From NCBI RefSeq assembly GCF_014279655.1, contig NZ_CP047946.1, forward strand, positions 1,612,001 to 1,676,000: a stretch of DNA of 64,000 nt, written 5' to 3'. The position numbers and the translations under genes are program-made. Within the stretch, counting starts at the first letter, position 1, and each line of letters starts with the position of its first letter. This stretch comes from Synechococcus sp. ROS8604 (lineage in GTDB: Bacteria; Cyanobacteriota; Cyanobacteriia; PCC-6307; Cyanobiaceae). Shown here piece after piece: positions 8,280-15,999 of the stretch. Below the pieces are notes generated by a model that saw nothing but the letters and a program-made list of their open reading frames with translations, was not told where the DNA came from and made no database searches.

Positions 8280-9524
8280 CTAAAGTGGCTGCATGGATTG
8301 TCTAGACGGATAAGGCAATTTACAACTGCTCAAAAATGCCAATCCCACAAGAAGGCAAGACATCCACAAGCAAGCCTGCATACCTCCGACAAGAAAAATA
8401 GCTCCTGACAGCAAAGTACCCGTTAAACGTCCAGCGGCATTCGCCATGTAATAGAAGCCAACGTTGAGGCTTACGTTTTCGGAATCGGTATAAGACAGAA
8501 CCATGTAGGAGTGAATGGAGGAGTTCATTGCAAAAACAACACCAAACGCAGTCAATCCAGCAGTGATAGCAACCGACACATCGACTTCACGCCAAAGAGC
8601 AATCGCGATGAGAGCCGGTATCGCCGTTAATAGGGCACTCCAAAACTGCACAGAGGAAACCCCAGGTGGAGTGGTCTTTCCCCAAAGACGACGCAATCCA
8701 GGAGCAGAACCCTGAACAATGCCGTAACCGATCACCCAAAGGCCTAAAAAGCCTCCAATTTCCCAGAAGCTCCAGCCCAAAGAGGCCTCTAGAAAAACGG
8801 GCAAAGCCACCACAAACCAGACATCTCTGGCACCAAACAAGAAAAAACGAGCCAATGACAAGACATTGATTCCTTGGGATTTGGAGAAGAGGGACGACAA
8901 AGAAGGCTCATCCTTCATCTGTCCAAAATCCCCTGGCAAAGCCAAGGTTGGCAGGAATGCCAATGCCAAACCTGCTGCCAACAAACCAACGGCAAAATTG
9001 AAACCAAAAGAGGTTAAAAGCAAACCACCAAGAAAAAAACCAACCCCCTTGAGAGCATTTTTGGATCCAGTAAGAATGGCAACCCATTTAAAAAGTTGTA
9101 GATCCCCGGTCTGAACATCATCATGAACGGGAACCACAACCTTAATAGCACTTTTAGCACTCATTTTGTTGAGATCCTTCGCGATACCGCTAACCGCCTG
9201 AGCGACCATCACATAGGTCACACTCAACAACTTTGGCCAGCTGGCAGCAACAGGGATCAACATCAACAACGCAAAGATCTGCAGCAACGTGCCAACCCAC
9301 AACGTGAAACGCAGTCCAGACCGAGCACCAATCAAACCACCATAAAGATTCGTTAGGATCCCAAAAAACTCATAAAAGAGAAACAGAAAGGCAATTTCAA
9401 GTGTGGAATATCTAAGCTCGTGAAAATGAAACAGAACCAACATACGCAACGCTCCATCAGTGAGCGTAAACGCCCAATAATTAGCAGTCACGATGCTATA
9501 TTGCTGCAGTGAAGAGAGCCTCAT
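8280..9524 (-). CDS. arsJ: ArsJ-like MFS transporter (organoarsenical efflux)
   Basis: A 414-residue major facilitator with about twelve hydrophobic segments. It resembles ArsJ, the exporter of 1-arseno-3-phosphoglycerate. The assignment is strengthened by overlap with a GAPDH gene: its ATG overlaps the GAPDH stop by four bases (9521-9524). ArsJ works with a dedicated GAPDH that makes the unstable arsenylated product, giving arsenate removal. Arsenate enters through phosphate uptake, so the place beside pstS and a phosphate-regulated activator makes sense. Substrate is inferred from family and context; the protein itself shows only MFS features. Confidence 0.85.
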   Translation of the reverse strand: MRLSSLQQYSIVTANYWAFTLTDGALRMLVLFHFHELRYSTLEIAFLFLFYEFFGILTNLYGGLIGARSGLRFTLWVGTLLQIFALLMLIPVAASWPKLLSVTYVMVAQAVSGIAKDLNKMSAKSAIKVVVPVHDDVQTGDLQLFKWVAILTGSKNALKGVGFFLGGLLLTSFGFNFAVGLLAAGLALAFLPTLALPGDFGQMKDEPSLSSLFSKSQGINVLSLARFFLFGARDVWFVVALPVFLEASLGWSFWEIGGFLGLWVIGYGIVQGSAPGLRRLWGKTTPPGVSSVQFWSALLTAIPALIAIALWREVDVSVAITAGLTAFGVVFAMNSSIHSYMVLSYTDSENVSLNVGFYYMANAAGRLTGTLLSGAIFLVGGMQACLWMSCLLVGLAFLSSCKLPYPSRQSMQPL

Positions 9525-10543
9525 TCCTCGAGAGAAGCTATATGAATGGCCAGATCAGCCATGCGTGAACTGTACCCCCACTCATTGTCATACCAGGCAT
9601 AAACCTTTACTTGCGTACGGTTAACAACCATCGTTGACAACGCATCAACAATAGTGCTTCGGTTGTCATTCACATAATCGACTGACACCAACGGGCGGGT
9701 TTCATAACCAAGAATGCCGCGAAGATCACCATTGGCAGCCGTTTCAAAGGCTCCATTAACATCCTCTATCGTCACATCCTTCTCCAATTCAAACACTGCA
9801 TCAGTGAGGGAAGCATTTAAGAGAGGCACACGCACCGCATGACCATTCAGCTTGTCCTCTAATTCAGGAAAAATTAGGCCGATCGCCTTTGCTGAACCAG
9901 TCGTTGTGGGGATCAGACTTTGCATGCAGGAACGAGCACGTCGCAAGTCATGATGAAAAGCATCCACAACAACCTGGGTATTGGTGACGTCATGCAAGGT
10001 CGTAATTGAGCCATGCTTAATCCCAAAACTGTTATGAATGACCTGAACAATCGGTGCTAAACAGTTAGTAGTACAAGAGGCAGCCGTAACAACTCTGTTG
10101 AGATTTGGATCATAAAGTTGATGATTAATCCCATAAACAACATTGATTATCTCAACACCATCAACAGATCCTTTTACGGGACAAGCAACAAGCAATCTCT
10201 TTAATTTTAAAGAATCTAACAACCTTTGAAGTGATTCTGATTGCTTATAGTTTCCACTACATTCCAGTAGCATATCCACCCTAGATAGAATCCACGGCGC
10301 ACTAGCTGGATCACTCTCTGTGCTAAACCGAACTGACTGATTGCCAATAAGAAACCCATTTGGATGCGGCAGAACCTCTGGATGCCAGCGCCCATGTACA
10401 GAGTCGAATTGAAGAAGGTGGGCAGCAGCAGCAGCGTCACCAGCGCAATCGTTTACATGAACAATCTCGATGCCTGAACGGCCCCATAATGCGCGAAAAA
10501 CAAGCCGACCAATCCGGCCAAAACCATTGATGCCAATACGCAT
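9521..10543 (-). CDS. gap: Glyceraldehyde-3-phosphate dehydrogenase, ArsJ-associated
   Basis: A 340-residue GAPDH. The NAD-binding start INGFGRIGR is at 5-13. The catalytic cysteine is in SCTTNCLAP (C157) and the active-site histidine in TLHDVTNTQ. It is full length with no missing catalytic residue. Because it is translationally coupled to arsJ, it most likely serves arsenate detoxification by forming 1-arseno-3-phosphoglycerate from glyceraldehyde-3-phosphate and arsenate rather than acting as the Calvin-cycle enzyme. A Pho-box-like element lies about 50 bases upstream. A general glycolytic role cannot be ruled out from sequence. Confidence 0.9.
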   Translation of the reverse strand: MRIGINGFGRIGRLVFRALWGRSGIEIVHVNDCAGDAAAAAHLLQFDSVHGRWHPEVLPHPNGFLIGNQSVRFSTESDPASAPWILSRVDMLLECSGNYKQSESLQRLLDSLKLKRLLVACPVKGSVDGVEIINVVYGINHQLYDPNLNRVVTAASCTTNCLAPIVQVIHNSFGIKHGSITTLHDVTNTQVVVDAFHHDLRRARSCMQSLIPTTTGSAKAIGLIFPELEDKLNGHAVRVPLLNASLTDAVFELEKDVTIEDVNGAFETAANGDLRGILGYETRPLVSVDYVNDNRSTIVDALSTMVVNRTQVKVYAWYDNEWGYSSRMADLAIHIASLEE

Positions 10544-10593
10544 CGAAACTAAAAAAAGAATCCATCCACACTTACTCGTCCCAAGCTCGAAGT

Positions 10594-10612
10594 GTGTTTA
10601 GAAAGGGTTAAA
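10594..10612 (-). promoter_or_regulatory. Candidate Pho box upstream of gap-arsJ
   Basis: Read on the minus strand: TTTAACCC-TTT-CTAAACAC, two 8-mers with a 3-base spacer, 51 bases before the GAPDH ATG. The second half is a weaker match than the first. The spacing is the same as in the other three elements of this island. Confidence 0.4.
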
Positions 10613-10723
10613 GGATTCCCCAGAGCAGGTAAAGATCAATCCAGACAGGTGGCGAGAGATCAAGATCAGAGCATAAAAGCGACATTGATGACCATTCAAG
10701 GGCTCAGCGCTAGAGACGAAGAC

Positions 10724-10742
10724 CCTTAAACAAACCATTACC
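10724..10742 (+). promoter_or_regulatory. Candidate Pho box upstream of the PtrA-like gene
   Basis: CCTTAAAC-AAA-CCATTACC, two 8-mers with a 3-base spacer, about 64 bases before the regulator ATG. In marine Synechococcus ptrA is reported to lie downstream of PhoB control, which fits, but this site is predicted by eye only. Confidence 0.45.
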
Positions 10743-10806
10743 AACTCTTTGCTCAGTGCTGAATGCAGCTCCATAGCCTTATCTCACACCACGAGCACAC
10801 TGCGAA

Positions 10807-11466
10807 ATGGTTTGCAGCCCTAGCAGCTCCAGCGGTTTTCTAGGAGATTTAGAGAACAGCTATCGACGTCGCTCCATTCATTTCGATGCAGGGGTCAACA
10901 TCCCTATGCTCCCAGAGCATATTTGGATTGTTGTACGGGGCATCGTGAAATTAAGCTGCCTGAATGAGCAAGGTGATGATGTGTTAATTGCGATTGCAGG
11001 TCCAAATGAACCCTTTGGTGATCCGCTAACACAACTCGACCTCTACCAGGCCACCACGCTTGATCGTTGCGACTTGCTTGGTCTATCGATTCAAGATGTG
11101 AATTCAACGCCTCATCTGGGCATCAATCTGATGAAGGCGATGATCAGAAGAACCCATCAGTCAGAAGCTCTCATTGCTCTTTTAGGACTGCGTGGTGTAG
11201 AAAATCGTGTAAAAAGTTTTTTAGAGTTATTAGCAGAAGATTATGGCAATCCATGCAACCAAGGGCTAAAATTAGATTTACGCCTTACACATCAGGAAAT
11301 AGCAAGTGCTGTCAGCACAACCCGAGTTACCGTCACAAAGGTATTAGGTCAACTCAAAGAGAGTGGTTGGCTTCAATATGATAGCCAACAAAAGATGATT
11401 ATAAGTCTTCTCCCGAAACCAAACAACCACCAACAGCAAAACAATCGATCAATTCAAGCCAAATAA
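10807..11466 (+). CDS. ptrA: CRP/FNR-family transcription regulator (PtrA-like)
   Basis: A 219-residue regulator. Residues 1-120 form a cNMP-binding-like beta-roll (WIVVRGIVKLS, PFGDPLT) without a clear conserved phosphate-binding cassette. A long helix follows, then a winged helix-turn-helix at about 160-190 (LTHQEIASAVSTTRVTVTKVL). The position beside pstS and gap-arsJ matches PtrA, the second-tier activator of the phosphate-stress response in marine Synechococcus. The tail is Asn/Gln-rich. It is divergent from gap-arsJ and convergent with the response regulator. The symbol rests on context and family, so a different CRP-type regulator remains possible. Confidence 0.75.
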   Translation: MVCSPSSSSGFLGDLENSYRRRSIHFDAGVNIPMLPEHIWIVVRGIVKLSCLNEQGDDVLIAIAGPNEPFGDPLTQLDLYQATTLDRCDLLGLSIQDVNSTPHLGINLMKAMIRRTHQSEALIALLGLRGVENRVKSFLELLAEDYGNPCNQGLKLDLRLTHQEIASAVSTTRVTVTKVLGQLKESGWLQYDSQQKMIISLLPKPNNHQQQNNRSIQAK

Positions 11467-11557
11467 ATACAAAAAAATTGCAAGCGAAAACACAAAACAT
11501 TTTAAACGTCCAAACCAATTATCTAGCAGTTAAATCAACAACCTCAACAACATATAA

Positions 11558-12271
11558 TCAGCAAAAGCGGTACCCAAAATCTCGAACCGTAAAGATCCTA
11601 GCTGGACTAGAAGGATTGACTTCAATTTTTTCACGCAGCCAACGAATATGAACATCAACCGTCTTTTTGTCACCGATATAGTCGACACCCCAAATCTGAT
11701 CAAGCAATTCGTCACGACTCCACACTCTCTTTGGGTGCTGCATGAACAACTCTAAAAGTTTAAATTCTTTAGGTGAAAGTTTAATATCACAGCCATCTCG
11801 AGAAGCCCTACATTCATCCGGAAAAAGTTTGAGATCACAGCATTCAAACTTTGCAGAAATAGGTGCCGCTCCACTTGATGGATGGCGCCGCAAAAGGGCT
11901 CTGCAACGAGCCAAAAACTCACGATATCCAAATGGCTTGATCAAATAGTCGTCTGCACCAACTTCAAGACCCATAACACGATCAGCTTCCGTATTTAAAC
12001 CACTAGTCATTAGAACAAGAGATTGATTATTTTGCATTCGAAGTTTTCTACAAAGGTCAAAGCCACTGACACCGGGGAGCTTACGATCAAGAATAATTAA
12101 CTCAAACTCTTCCTGCTGTAAAAGATCCCATGCAATCAATCCATCAGCCAAAGCTTTAACCTCGAATCCCTCCTCTTTGAGAACGCCACAGATGAGTTCA
12201 CGAGTTTCTTGATCTTGATCAACAACCAAGAGACGGGCGGCATTAGAAATGTCGAAAAAATCTGATGTCAT
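11558..12271 (-). CDS. OmpR/PhoB-family response regulator, orphan
   Basis: A 237-residue two-domain regulator. The receiver domain (about 13-125) has the phospho-acceptor aspartate in IILDRKLPG, the signalling Thr/Ser in LMTSG and the lysine in LIKPFG. The acidic pair that normally binds magnesium is D-Q (LLVVDQDQE) instead of D/E-D, which may weaken phosphorylation. The C-terminal winged helix (about 145-235) is typical (SPKEFKLLELFMQHP, DVHIRWLREKIE, TVRDFGYRF). No histidine kinase is adjacent. Its place between ptrA and the porin suggests a link to nutrient stress, but the signal is unknown. Confidence 0.85.
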   Translation of the reverse strand: MTSDFFDISNAARLLVVDQDQETRELICGVLKEEGFEVKALADGLIAWDLLQQEEFELIILDRKLPGVSGFDLCRKLRMQNNQSLVLMTSGLNTEADRVMGLEVGADDYLIKPFGYREFLARCRALLRRHPSSGAAPISAKFECCDLKLFPDECRASRDGCDIKLSPKEFKLLELFMQHPKRVWSRDELLDQIWGVDYIGDKKTVDVHIRWLREKIEVNPSSPARIFTVRDFGYRFC

Positions 12272-12537
12272 CTAGACTTGATCACTTCAGAAACTCCATC
12301 AAACCGAATCAAATTCAGTTTAGCCAACCATCCATAGCTCTGCACGTCCAATCCACATCCAGTGAGAGTGCAGTTAGAACGAGGCTCAAAACAGCAAGTG
12401 AGCAACATCGAATCATAAAGCGATGATGCACCACACATTAAAAAAGTGCTAAAGCTTCAATCCAGTCATCAACAATGAGACACCTCACCAACATGGCATC
12501 ACGAAAATAAAAACATCACTGACTAGATCGATGGAAA
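12272..12537. other. Intergenic region upstream of the response regulator
   Basis: These bases separate the response regulator start from the porin terminator. No reading frame of substance, repeat or convincing operator is visible. It presumably holds the response regulator promoter. Confidence 0.4.
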
Positions 12538-12568
12538 GAAAAGCCCTCTGCTTAAGCAAAGGGCTTTG
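12538..12568 (-). terminator. Rho-independent terminator of the porin gene
   Basis: On the minus strand a stem AAAGCCCT-TTGC / GCA-GAGGGCTTT is followed by TTCTTT, about 40 bases after the porin stop. Confidence 0.75.
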
Positions 12569-12607
12569 AAATCAACAAACTAAATCAAGACCAATCTCAA
12601 ACAACCT

Positions 12608-14260
12608 TTAGAATTTAAAGGTTGTTTGAATCAATCCACCAAAGATGTTGAACTGGCCGTCATAGCCGCTTCCGTTCGTTACTGTTTTTTGGGTAAGCTG
12701 CCCTTCAGGACGAGACAGATAGAACAATGCTGGGGTGATAGCAATGTTATCCGTCACCTGGAAGTTGTAATACAACTCGAAAGCATAGTTGCCATCATAA
12801 GGAGTATCACTACCTTTAAGTGCAGTAGCGAATGTAGGCTGACCAAAGGCGAAGCCAAGGGCATTGCCCTCCATAAATGCATCTTCCCACTTCAGACCTG
12901 TGAACCAACTCTGAGAAGTGGTGTAGCTGCCATCTACAATATTATCGCCATTAATTGTATTGATCGCCCAACCGACAGAGATCGAAGGAATAAATCCAGG
13001 ATCCTCTGGCTGCCAATAGGCATTTAGCGCGAAGCTATTGGAAGAGCGGCTATCGCTACCACCTTGACACTTGAGGTTGAAGTCATTGGCCTTTACGAAA
13101 GAAGTAGAGCGGCGCATGCCTGACTTGCACTGACCATATCTATAAGCAGCAGCTGCACCATATTGACCATTACCCCAACCAATTTGTGCAAGAAGGTTGG
13201 CGCGAGAATTATCTGTCATAAAACCACCTTCAGATGGATTAGAGTTATTTCCCTCTCCATCATCTGCAACATAGTTGGCACTAATGCTGAAACCAGGATC
13301 GCCCTTCGCAACATCTTGCTGCCAGTAAGCAGCAATTAGCTGACCTGTTTCCTTGTTATAAACGCCTGGAACACCTGCTACAGCAAAGAAATCGAGAATC
13401 TTTGCTCCACCTTTATTGTACTTAGAAGGCCACATTGCCAATGATTCGGTATTCCTTGCCAGGGCACCAGCAATGAATGTGAAATCCTTACCGACCGGGA
13501 ATTTATAATACAGACGATCAATAGTGACACTATTATCTGTCTTGGATGCGATATCCAGGGCAGTTAAATTACTGCCCGCACCACCAAATGCGGAATTCCC
13601 GAAGTTACCGGTACGAAGACGAGTACGTAACTTATCTTTGCCTGTGAAGCTGGTATCAAAGACTAAACGGTTGTCATAATTGAAGGTAAAAGCACCGTAT
13701 TCGCTGTTGTAGGCGTCAGCACCTCCCCCCTCTTTGTAAGCCCTACCTTTCCGGCTGTCTCCGCCAGCATTAACAGCACCAATCACGAAAGTGCTTTTGC
13801 CTTTCAACTTGGTAGTGGTGGAGAACTGAGTGGCTTCCAGTTCGCCAACGCGGGCCTCAAGTCCGTCAACACGGCCCTTGAGGATGGCGAGTTCCTTTTC
13901 AAACTCTTTCATCAGGCGCTTGAGCTCGTCGGTCACTTCGGTGACGCGGTCGAGACAGGCGTTCAACAGAGCAGCCGCTTCAAAGCGGGTCATCGCCCTG
14001 TTACCGCGGTAGGTGCCGTTGGGATAACCAGCAACACAGCCGTAGCGCTCGATCAGGTTGCTGAGTGCCTGATAAGCCCAGTCGGTTGGGTAAACGTCAG
14101 AAAACTGAGTGATGCTGGTGACTTGCTCGCGGCTGTTCGATGCAGAGCTGGCGGCGTAATCAGACACACCGTTGATATTGAGCTCAGTGGCATTCGCAGC
14201 CACAGGTGCCAGAAGGCCCAGGGCAGCTGGGGCCACCAGCAGTTGATGGAAAAGTTTCAT
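12608..14260 (-). CDS. som: Outer-membrane porin with SLH domain (SomA/OprB type)
   Basis: A 550-residue cyanobacterial porin. It has a signal peptide (cleavage likely after ANA, near residue 24) and an SLH domain at about 50-110 (FSDVYPTDWAYQALSNLIERYGCVAGYP). A coiled-coil linker follows at about 110-145 (LKRLMKEFEKELAILKGRVDGLEARVGELE), then an OprB-type beta-barrel ending with a C-terminal aromatic (TTFKF). The SLH and coiled coil tie the barrel to peptidoglycan. It passes small solutes across the outer membrane; the exact substrate is unknown. A Pho-box-like repeat lies about 155 bases upstream, so phosphate control is possible. Confidence 0.9.
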   Translation of the reverse strand: MKLFHQLLVAPAALGLLAPVAANATELNINGVSDYAASSASNSREQVTSITQFSDVYPTDWAYQALSNLIERYGCVAGYPNGTYRGNRAMTRFEAAALLNACLDRVTEVTDELKRLMKEFEKELAILKGRVDGLEARVGELEATQFSTTTKLKGKSTFVIGAVNAGGDSRKGRAYKEGGGADAYNSEYGAFTFNYDNRLVFDTSFTGKDKLRTRLRTGNFGNSAFGGAGSNLTALDIASKTDNSVTIDRLYYKFPVGKDFTFIAGALARNTESLAMWPSKYNKGGAKILDFFAVAGVPGVYNKETGQLIAAYWQQDVAKGDPGFSISANYVADDGEGNNSNPSEGGFMTDNSRANLLAQIGWGNGQYGAAAAYRYGQCKSGMRRSTSFVKANDFNLKCQGGSDSRSSNSFALNAYWQPEDPGFIPSISVGWAINTINGDNIVDGSYTTSQSWFTGLKWEDAFMEGNALGFAFGQPTFATALKGSDTPYDGNYAFELYYNFQVTDNIAITPALFYLSRPEGQLTQKTVTNGSGYDGQFNIFGGLIQTTFKF

Positions 14261-14412
14261 TTTCGGTCCTCACACCAAAAAATATTGAGGGAATGAACCC
14301 GCCAAAAGTTTATTCGGCAGACAAATAATAACCTGTATGCAAGACATCAACAGGCTGTATCCCTGATTACAAGCACTTCAAACCTCTCTTCTTTGCTGAT
14401 CTTTTACTAACA

Positions 14413-14431
14413 ATTAACTTGGTCTTAACCA
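14413..14431 (+). promoter_or_regulatory. Candidate Pho box in the porin upstream region
   Basis: ATTAACTT-GGT-CTTAACCA: two 8-mers spaced by 3 bases, the closest match in the window to the cyanobacterial Pho-box consensus. It reads in plus orientation whereas the porin is on the minus strand. The core TTGGT-N4-ACCAA is also an inverted repeat, so another regulator could use it. Confidence 0.4.
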
Positions 14432-14657
14432 AAATCGATTCAGGATCCTAATCGATTTAAACAAGGATTTTAAGCCAAGGAACCCATAACCATATAGAAC
14501 ACTTATTGAATCAGTCTTGAACAAGCTTCTTGCAACGCTTTCGCCCGCCAGCACGCTGTTCATAAGATTCGATCCTCAGCGGATTGGATCAGGCAAATCA
14601 GTGGCTCTGTTGTGAGCTTCCTGTCTGGAGTGAAGAACAAGGGAACGCGACAAGTCC
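14432..14657. other. Intergenic region between porin promoter and sipA
   Basis: Together with 14261-14412 this makes an approximately 400-base gap between the porin start and the end of sipA. Apart from the Pho-box-like repeat no gene, RNA or strong hairpin is evident. Confidence 0.4.
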
Positions 14658-14885
14658 TTAACGTTCCTCCTCTGCTCCATCGGGACATAAACGATTGATC
14701 GGAATTAAAAAGGTGCCTCGCCGAAAGCGCACAGCGGCAATTTCGAGGGGATGGAGAGCAACCACCGCTCCGGATTCATCACTGCCAACGAGATCGGAAG
14801 GCCGAAGCATTGGCATTGGATCTGCCGTTTTGAGATAGGGCATCGGGCTGATCAGTCGGACTTGGTCACCGATGGAAACGGTCAT
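14658..14885 (-). CDS. sipA: SipA, regulator of histidine kinase NblS (DUF3148)
   Basis: A 75-residue protein with the SipA signature: IGDQVRLISPMPYLKTADPMPMLRPSDLV, then VRFRRGTFLIP. SipA is a small SH3-like-fold protein that binds the conserved cyanobacterial kinase NblS/Hik33 and stimulates its activity, affecting the NblS-RpaB light and stress pathway. The length is typical. It is divergent from the bioY operon with 56 bases between the starts. The family call is secure; the partner in this organism is inferred. Confidence 0.88.
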   Translation of the reverse strand: MTVSIGDQVRLISPMPYLKTADPMPMLRPSDLVGSDESGAVVALHPLEIAAVRFRRGTFLIPINRLCPDGAEEER

Positions 14886-14941
14886 GACACCTGGGCAATC
14901 ACCCTCTCCTACAGCAGGATGGGGGCAGCTGTTATGTAGCC

Positions 14942-15514
14942 GTGCGGGCTCTTGCCACTTGGAGCGGCGCGATCGCGGGAATACTTCTCATTCTTGTGGG
15001 CAGTTTGATTCCTGCTGCCGTTTTGCTGCCCGTTGCAGAGATTCCTCCCCGATTGCTGAGTTTGCCCAGCACCTGGCAAGTGCCAGCACTCCTGCTGTGC
15101 GCCCTTGTCTGCGGCCCACGATCGGGCGTGATGGCAGCGGTTGCCTACATCACGGTGGGGTTGGTTGATCTTCCGGTCTTCCATGACGGTGGAGGTTTGG
15201 ACTACGTGCAAACCCCAGCCTTTGGCTATCTCGCTGGCTTTGTTCCAGCAGCCTGGCTCACGGGACGTCTTGCCCACCAAGCAGGGATGAACGACTCAGC
15301 GCGCCTCACGTTGGCGGGCATTGCCGGCGTCATCACAATTCAGCTATGCGGAATTCTTAACTTGCTTCTCGGAACGGTTTTGAGCCGTTGGAGTGAATCA
15401 CTTCCTGATTTGTTGTTCAGTTACAGCCTCGGTCCCTTATTAGCCCAACTGACGCTTTGCGTGGCCATTGCCCTCATTGCGCTGCCCATTCGTCGTTTGC
15501 TCTGGATCGAATGA
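14942..15514 (+). CDS. bioY: BioY-family biotin transporter subunit
   Basis: A 190-residue membrane protein with about six hydrophobic segments. The BioY family is the biotin-binding S component of ECF transporters (SGVMAAVAYITVGLVDLPVFHDGGG and TPAFGYLAGFVPAAWLTGRL). It starts at a GTG at 14942. It is first in a tight run: its stop overlaps the lspA start by four bases (15511-15514). No ECF ATPase genes are in the window, so it may work alone or with remote energising units. Confidence 0.85.
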   Translation: MRALATWSGAIAGILLILVGSLIPAAVLLPVAEIPPRLLSLPSTWQVPALLLCALVCGPRSGVMAAVAYITVGLVDLPVFHDGGGLDYVQTPAFGYLAGFVPAAWLTGRLAHQAGMNDSARLTLAGIAGVITIQLCGILNLLLGTVLSRWSESLPDLLFSYSLGPLLAQLTLCVAIALIALPIRRLLWIE

Positions 15515-15999
15515 TCAGCCGCAGCAACCGACTGATCCGGCGTCGCACAGTTGTGTTGATCAGCCTGTTGATCCTGCTGATGGATCAAGCGTCCAAATAT
15601 TGGGCTCGATTCCACCTGCTTCCAAATTTGTCGCAGCCATTCCTCCCAGGATTGCTGCAGTTGCGGCTGGTACGCAACACCGGTGCCGCCTTCAGCATGT
15701 TGAGTGACTCCACAGCCCTTCTCAGCGTTCTCAGCCTGCTCGTTTCGGTTGGTTTGCTGGGCTGGATCTGGCGATCCAAGCGACTTGATCTTTGGTTAGG
15801 TCTTGCTCTGGCCTGTCTGCTGGGAGGAACGCTGGGCAATGGCATCGACCGCTGGCAACTGGGATATGTCACGGACTTCCTCGAGCTCGTGCCATTCCGT
15901 TTTCCCATCTTCAATGGCGCGGACATCGCCATCAACCTCGCCGTCCTCTGCTTCGCCATCGACGCTCTCTCCCAACGCAATGGACAAGCGAAATCCTGA
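15511..15999 (+). CDS. lspA: Lipoprotein signal peptidase (signal peptidase II)
   Basis: A 162-residue inner-membrane aspartyl protease that removes signal peptides from prolipoproteins. Four membrane segments are visible. The conserved blocks are MDQASKYW, VRNTGAAFS, GNGIDR (first catalytic Asp) and FNGADIAIN (second catalytic Asp). The ATG overlaps the bioY stop. Its 3' end overlaps the next gene by 20 bases, indicating one transcript. Confidence 0.95.
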   Translation: MISRSNRLIRRRTVVLISLLILLMDQASKYWARFHLLPNLSQPFLPGLLQLRLVRNTGAAFSMLSDSTALLSVLSLLVSVGLLGWIWRSKRLDLWLGLALACLLGGTLGNGIDRWQLGYVTDFLELVPFRFPIFNGADIAINLAVLCFAIDALSQRNGQAKS

